Source: Chaetorhynchus papuensis
Lineage: Eukaryota; Chordata; Aves; Passeriformes; Rhipiduridae
NCBI GenBank assembly: GCA_013396525.1
Contig: VWYX01000921.1
Span: forward strand, 92,857 to 156,856
Reading direction: 5' to 3'
DNA length: 64,000 bases
In this document: positions 58,528 through 64,000 of the stretch, piece after piece
Position numbering within the stretch: the first letter of the stretch is position 1
Layout of the letters: every line of letters starts with the position of its first letter
The notes under the pieces: generated by a model
Database searches by the model: none
The model's input: only the letters and a program-made list of their open reading frames with translations
Told to the model about the DNA's origin: nothing
Translations under genes and position numbers: made by a program

Positions 58528-58740
58528 TCAGACCGAACATTAGGAAAAACTCCAGCAAGAGAGCAGTGCAGCACTAGGACAGATCGCCCAAACAAACTGT
58601 GACCTCTCCATCCTTGGGAGACTTGAAGACTCAGCAAGACAAGCCACGGCTGACCTGTTTTGCTGCATTTGGGGGAAGAGTGGGGATGGCAGGCTCTGAC
58701 TGTCTCTTCCTGTTGATTCTGTGATTCTCTTCTCCGCTGT
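58528..58740 (+). mobile_element. Degraded CR1 LINE 3' fragment
   Basis: Plus-strand CR1 cues: 'gttcagaccgaacattaggaaaaac', 'agcagtgcagcactagg', 'cgcccaaacaaactgtg', 'tctccatccttgggagacttgaagac' and the tail-like GATTCTGTGATTCTC at 58718-58732. The region between is diverged, so it is an older insertion. Confidence 0.75.
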
Positions 58741-59887
58741 ATTTCAGGGGTACTGGTACAACACTGGTATGGAGAGGATATCATAGGAGGGTTGCTCCTT
58801 TTTCAAACACTTACTTTCATAAAGGAAGGACTTTGCAATTAGCAAGCCTTCCCACCAGACTGGAGTTGTATTCTCGAGGATTTAGTGTGGGTGGCCCCTC
58901 TGCCCAGGGCTGAGGCCACCTGCCCCAAGCAGCATCGAGCTGCTCCTTCCTGTAACTGCCTGGTGACTTCCTGGGGGATTTCATGCTGTGATGTCACTTC
59001 TGCAGCACCTTTCACCCATGATAAATCCCTCCAGAAACAAAGAGAAAATGACCCAGAAACATCGCTACACATAAACCCCTCAGTTATACAAAGTCCTGCA
59101 AACATCAGATAAGACCATAACACAGAAAAGGTCACAGCAACACCAGCTATGTCGTGAATAGCAGCAACAAGTAGCAGCCAGTGCCTGATTCAGTCTAAGG
59201 CTAGAAAGATGAAAAGATAGAAATGTTGTTGGCTTTAATTCTTTTGTAGTGCGTTCCAGGCAGCTGTCAACTGCTGAACATTTGAACAACCAAGGCCTCC
59301 CAAAGGGAAATAACATCTTCGGAATGGCCAGGCTCAAGAAAACACCACATCTTAGATGATGTATTGATGGGGAAAAATAAATTCAGAGGAGAATTTGGTG
59401 CTTTGCCGAGCAATGTCCTGAAGATAAGCTTGTACCAGTTCTTCAGTCACGCACTAATGATCTTCAGTTCATTATATGTTATAAATCACTGTGATGGATA
59501 CAGAAAAGGGTAATAAATGAATAAATAAATAGCAAACACTCTGTGGATAGTGCTGATCATAGGAAGATGAATTAATCATAAACACTGCTTCCAAAGGCTG
59601 TGACACGAATGAGCATTCCTTTGATATCAGCCGTGCTCTTCTTCCCACCAGCTTGTTCTCAAATAAACATCCCAGTAAATATTTGTCTCCTTGCTCTAGC
59701 ATTGCAAATAAAATGAGAAAGGCCACATCCCTTCCTAGCCCATGGATAGCAATTCCCTTAGGGTGATGCTGGATTTCAGGTTGGGATTCACCTCAGCCTG
59801 CTTCAGTCAGCTTCTAGCTTGTCATCTCACTCTAAAGTGGGGTCTCCGGACTCCCTTCCTTCCAATTTGCCACCCTCCAGTACTTGC

Positions 59888-59918
59888 AATCTCTTTAATC
59901 TCTTTTAATCTCTTTTAC
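59888..59918. repeat. TCTCTTTTAA tandem, about 3 copies
   Basis: AATCTCTTTAATCTCTTTTA followed by ATCTCTTTTAC; about three imperfect 10-base units. Confidence 0.85.
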
Positions 59919-62269
59919 GGCGTCACTGTCTGATGTCCCACCCTGGTGCTCTCTCCCCTAGAAGGTGCCCCAGGAATTCTGATGCCTCACTGCAGCACAT
60001 CCTGCACCGGGGCCTTTCAGGTGCAGTGGTTTCCACCCCACTGGTGGCACTGCAGTCACCTGCAGCCTGAGCCCTGGCCCTGCCTGGTGCCCTCCTGTGC
60101 TGCTGTGCCACCACAGCACACCAGAGCCAGAGCCCTGGGAGTGGCAGTACAAGCCCCAGCTCCTCTGGGATGATGTTCCAAGGCTCCTCACATCAGCAGG
60201 GAAGAGGGTTTGCTTTGCTGCACCGTGCCCTGCCCTGCACCAGTGAGTCACACAGGGCTGAGTGAGGCAGGGATGAGCCCCCTGGGATGCTGGGATGGCT
60301 CTCTTGGACTCAGGACAAGCCTTCCTAATAGATTCAGGGCTCACTTCCTTTATCTGCTGTCATATGATTGCAAAGTCTAATTTCATTCTCTGCCTGCTCT
60401 CCTTCCTAGGTGAAGTCCATTCATTATTTTTAACTGTATCCATAACTCTCCCTTATCTCCAAGCCCTGCCGTTCCTCCTGCACAGCCTGATGACATGACT
60501 GCATGTGTTCTGTTCTCCTGGTAGCTTGTCTGAGCACAAACCCTCTTGCTGCTCCCTCTCCCTGCTCCCATCTGCAGCAGCCAGGTGCCCTGAGGAGGCA
60601 TTTCTGACTCGTGGCTCTGCCCTGGTATCTCCTTCCTCAGGCTGCAGAGGGGTCAGCAGCCTGCCTTACTAACACCCACACCAAAGCATCCTGCTTCCTG
60701 CAGCAACGTGGGAGACTTGGCCATCCCTCACCTGCAGTGTCCTGCTCAGCCTTGGGAATCCCTTGGCAACTCCAGCCCACAAGCAGCCTGCAATGGACAC
60801 CACACCTCAGCCTCATCTTCAAGCTGTTGCTCCCAGAATCAGCTCCATCCTCACTGGATTTGAAGCCTAACTTCTCATACGTCAAAGCCAAATTCTGTCT
60901 CCAAGTTGCCCAAGCTCCTAGCCAGCTGTTTCCCTGAAAGCAGTAGGGTTTCAGGCAATGGGAGTACTGCTGCAGATTAATGGTGCTCAAAGGGTTTGGA
61001 ATACTCTACTTGACCCAGAGTGTAAAAACCTGCATGAGCAATGCCTCTAAGCAGAAAACTTGCCAGAAAAATCGATCTGGTTACCTCCCTATGTGCAGAA
61101 CTCCCTCTGCTTTTGCTCCACATTAGCAATGCCTTGAGATGGCAGGGAGGGAGAGGGGCTGATGGGAGACTTCACCGAGCGAACTGAGCCAATCATCAAG
61201 CTCTCAGCTTTCCCTGCTGCTCAATTTTCCTAGATTGGAAATGAAACACGGGTGGCAAAAGAACTGGAAGATGCTTTTAAGTGTGGTTCTGGCCTGCACA
61301 AAAGGCTCTATAATGTGGATATTGCTGTGTATTGTTTCTCAATAGGCCCCTCAATTAGTTCTGCTGAGCGCAGCACAGTGGGAGAACTGGTTTTATCTCC
61401 CTGCCTCCAGCCTTGGTTTTAGCTTAGCCAAATTGGGCTGCCCACTGCTGTTCCCAGCACAGGGCTTGAGGAAGCACTGCTCCAGAGCAAGCACCCAGTT
61501 CAGCACAGCTGCAGGAGGAGAGGATGGAGGGGCAGATGCGAACGGTCTCAGCTGACAAACACAGCCCCGTCTTCTCTCGCTGGCACCGCAGCTCGCCAGG
61601 CTGTGAGAAACGTGCTGGGCTCCTTCCAGATGAGATGCCACCATCAGTATCAACAGACTTTGTGCAGGACTTTGTGATGCTTGGGCTCAATCCCAGCCTC
61701 GGAGACGCCGGCACAATCCCTTTGCTGTTGCTGTGACTTAGGAGATGCCTGGGCAGGAGCACGGGGTGTCACAGGGGCAGCGTGGCCAGGGGTGGCTTCT
61801 GGAAGGTGTTGAGGTTCTGTTTGGTGAATGCAGAAAATGCAGAAAACCCTCTGGGCTGCAGGCTCGGCTCTGACAGCTGCACATTGAGGCCTGAAGTGTG
61901 CCTGGGTGGTGTCATGCACTCATTTGTGAGGAGGACAAAGGGGTGTTCTGGGATTGCCCTTGTCTGTCCTCCCAGAATCAGTGCCCTCCAGAATACGCTT
62001 CCCCCTGCCCATCCAGAAAAGTGTTTCTACAAACATCTGTTTCATGGTCTGGACTCCAGGCTGGACTTGTATTTTCAGGTCCTGGAGGCCTGATTGTCTT
62101 TTTCAGACCATCTCACCACCCTCAGTGGTTTTGGAGAGAAAGCACCCTGTTCATGAGCCTTAGGATGTGCCTCTTTTCTTTGTTGTTCTCTGAATTACAC
62201 ACACAAACTAATAATAAAGCCATCTCTTCATCCACTATTGTCTGTCTTTATGAAAAAAAGGACTAAGTA

Positions 62270-62560
62270 GGAGAATAAATGGACATATATGAGAGAGAAA
62301 CAGCTTTAATGAGATTAATATTCAATAATACACTAATGGCTTCACACTGTGAAGTAGAAAGTATTGTAGGTGTCGGAAAATTGTACGACATCACTCAAGA
62401 ATGGAAGGAACCCAGCTAAACTTAGATCAGACTGGCAAGTGGATTTTTGAGCTGGTTTTGGCTAAGTTTTGCAATCAAGGAATTATGTTTGCTGATCCCC
62501 AATGGGAGATCCATGCAAAAGGGCAGTCAAAAGCAACCAAAACAGTGCAACCAAGGGTAG
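62270..62560. promoter_or_regulatory. AT-rich candidate conserved element
   Basis: Words such as TTTAATGAGATTAATATTC, ATACACTAATGGC, GCAATCAAGGAATTATG and ATCCATGCAAAAGG cluster here without repeat similarity. The plus frame 62401-62646 is open for 81 codons but has no splice context. A regulatory role is inferred only. Confidence 0.25.
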
Positions 62561-62646
62561 ATTCTTACCCTGGGGCAGACTTGTGTGAAAGGCTGATGTG
62601 CATTCACCCGGTGTCCATCACCCAGCTGGCCTCAGAGGAGGATTGA

Positions 62647-62839
62647 ACGGTGCTGAGGCCCTGGCACAGGGTGCCCAGAGAAGCTGTGGCTGCCCCTGGA
62701 TCCCTGGCAGTGTCCAAGGCCAGGTTGGACGGGGCTTGGAGCAGCCTGGGATAGTGGAAGGTGTCCCTACCATGGCAGGGGGTGGAACTGAGTGGTCTTT
62801 AAGCTCCCTTCCAACCCAAACCATTCTGGGATTCTATGG
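62647..62839 (+). mobile_element. CR1 LINE 3' fragment
   Basis: Plus-strand CR1 3' end: 'acggtgctgaggccctggcac', 'gtgcccagagaagctgtgg', 'tgtccaaggccaggttggac', 'ggggcttggagcagcctggg', 'aagctcccttccaacccaaacc' and the tail ATTCTGGGATTCTATGG at 62823-62839. 5'-truncated. Confidence 0.95.
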
Positions 62840-64000
62840 AGGAAAACCAGAGGGAAACAAGAGCAGCTCAGATGGAGAGACAGAGAGAGTCTGATCTGAG
62901 ACAAGGCACAAGGTTGCCATGACATAAAAGAGAGACACAAACTCTGAGGGACAGCAAAGGAACATGAGAACACACTGAGGTTCCTTCTTCACTCTTTGCT
63001 GTCATCATGCAAGGGCTGAGACACATTTAATGGGTGAGACTCTGTGTAGGTGGAGGAGAACCTGGATGCTGTAAATGCAGAAATCCCATGGATTCTGAGC
63101 ATGCTCTACATCCCTGTGCATAAGAAATCTCCTGTGACAAAGCTTCAGAGCATGAATTTAAGACTTGGAGGCATTGTCCAACACCAATTTTCGAGTGCAA
63201 AGCAGGCACTTGGGGAATTTCTCTGATTTTCCCCTGGAAGCTTTCTGCTGTGTGCGAAGCAACCAGCACAGCCTGCGCTTTCTGCTGTGGGCAGGGGTCA
63301 GGGCTGAGCCCCCAAGGAGCTCTCCGTAGATGATAAAGCTGACAAGCACTTGGAAAAGCTGATGTAACAACATGTCTGTGATTTAAGGGTGAGGGACAGT
63401 GAAATTGGGAGATCTGGGAGATTTGGGAGATAGCTTAAACTCAGAGGAACACGGGGTGTGTGGGTGGCTGTGCATGGCTGTGCACAAGGTCGCTCGGTGG
63501 AATTTGTTTGCCATTACTTGTGGCACTCAGTGGCTTTGTTGCCCATCCCCTGGAGAGGCAGGACACCCATCTTCTGGGCCTGCTGCTGGAAGCTGAATTA
63601 TCCTAGTGGATATTTTGTGGCTGTAGCTGTTTTCATGGTTTGGCAGGTCAGGAAGAACATCTCTTACCTCGACAAGTCTGTGACTTCATCCTTTATTAGT
63701 TCTTCTTCTAGTAAGTTTCTCTCAGGAAACTCACACTTGCAAAGAGCCCTGGGGTCTCTGACTAAGCCCAGAACCCCAGTGTTGGAGCCCACAACTCAGA
63801 CTAGTCAGAGTCAACAGCGGGTTTCTGGGTTCCTTCATCCAGAACCAGGACACGGGGTGCGTTTCCTCTCTTGGCATTGCACTCGCCCCAGTGGGTGGCT
63901 TGTCCAGTCTCCACTGCCCCACCCTGGTGCCCTCAGGTTTGTCCTCCCGGGCAGGTGTGGAATCCCCAGCCCTGGGCTCTGAGGTGCTGGAGCCTGACCA
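62840..64000. other. Unique non-coding sequence to window end
   Basis: No exon supported. The plus frame 63458-63982 is open for 174 codons with no domain or splice context. A short tandem TTGGGAGAT-type repeat is at 63405-63432. Confidence 0.5.
63405..63432. repeat. TGGGAGATY tandem, 3 copies
   Basis: TTGGGAGATC, TGGGAGATT and TGGGAGATA follow one another directly, giving three 9-base units with a varying last base. Confidence 0.9.

Larger units (their letters stand above)
58741..62646. other. Unique non-coding sequence
   Basis: No exon supported. AT-rich from 59080 to 59720, including an ATAAATAAATAAAT patch at 59511-59530, and from 62200 to 62560. A short TCTCTTTTAA tandem lies at 59888-59918. 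GC-rich stretches 59930-60300 and 61390-61900 carry overlapping open frames without domains. Confidence 0.5.

Noticed and set aside
1..64000. CRISPR arrays, phage or insertion-sequence modules, operons, toxin-antitoxin pairs
   Set aside because: The repeats and splice-type signals are those of a vertebrate genome. Nothing prokaryotic was seen.

Overview
The window is eukaryotic nuclear DNA, most likely from a bird and probably a songbird. The case rests on repeats. There are at least nine CR1 LINE fragments, several ending in the ATTCTATG-type 3' tail typical of avian CR1, plus one solo LTR that resembles songbird ERV-L LTRs. The sequence is CpG-poor except for a few sharp CpG-rich spots. There are no bacterial-style gene strings, operons, CRISPR arrays or rRNA. 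A 950-base run of N (2280-3229) is an assembly gap inside a 22-bp minisatellite.

Almost all of the window is non-coding. Long open frames on both strands mostly reflect GC-rich, stop-poor sequence. The best-supported coding piece is one plus-strand exon (29549-29778). It has a strong polypyrimidine tract and AG acceptor, an in-frame stop upstream of its first ATG (29631), 49 codons of hydrophilic charged protein, and a GT donor in phase 1. I do not recognise the gene. A 27-nt micro-exon candidate at 36019-36045 is compatible with that phase, and a weaker 164-nt exon-like ORF lies at 36917-37080. The rest of the gene would lie outside the window or in exons I could not find.

Layout: 1-1700, unique sequence. 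1709-3257, minisatellite plus gap. 3258-22261, unique sequence with two CR1 fragments and several AT-rich homeodomain/octamer-rich blocks, including an 18-bp perfect palindrome at 9338. 22262-23049, a CR1 followed by a solo LTR. 26350-26885, a CR1 carrying an inverted internal copy of itself. 27065-27800, an unusually long open, conserved-looking block. 29549-29778, the exon. 33.7-35.2 kb, AT-rich candidate regulatory DNA. 35.7-37.6 kb, CR1, micro-exon candidate, an RCGTG/CACGTG cluster and a direct repeat. 40.3-45.4 kb, three CR1 copies, one of them very old. 54.1-54.84 kb, the only clear CpG island. 57.5-64 kb, unique sequence with two more CR1 copies.

Overall this reads as intronic or intergenic territory of a gene with long introns, with many short AT-rich islands that look like candidate enhancers. 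Conservation cannot be measured from one sequence, so every 'conserved-looking' call is an inference from composition and motifs.
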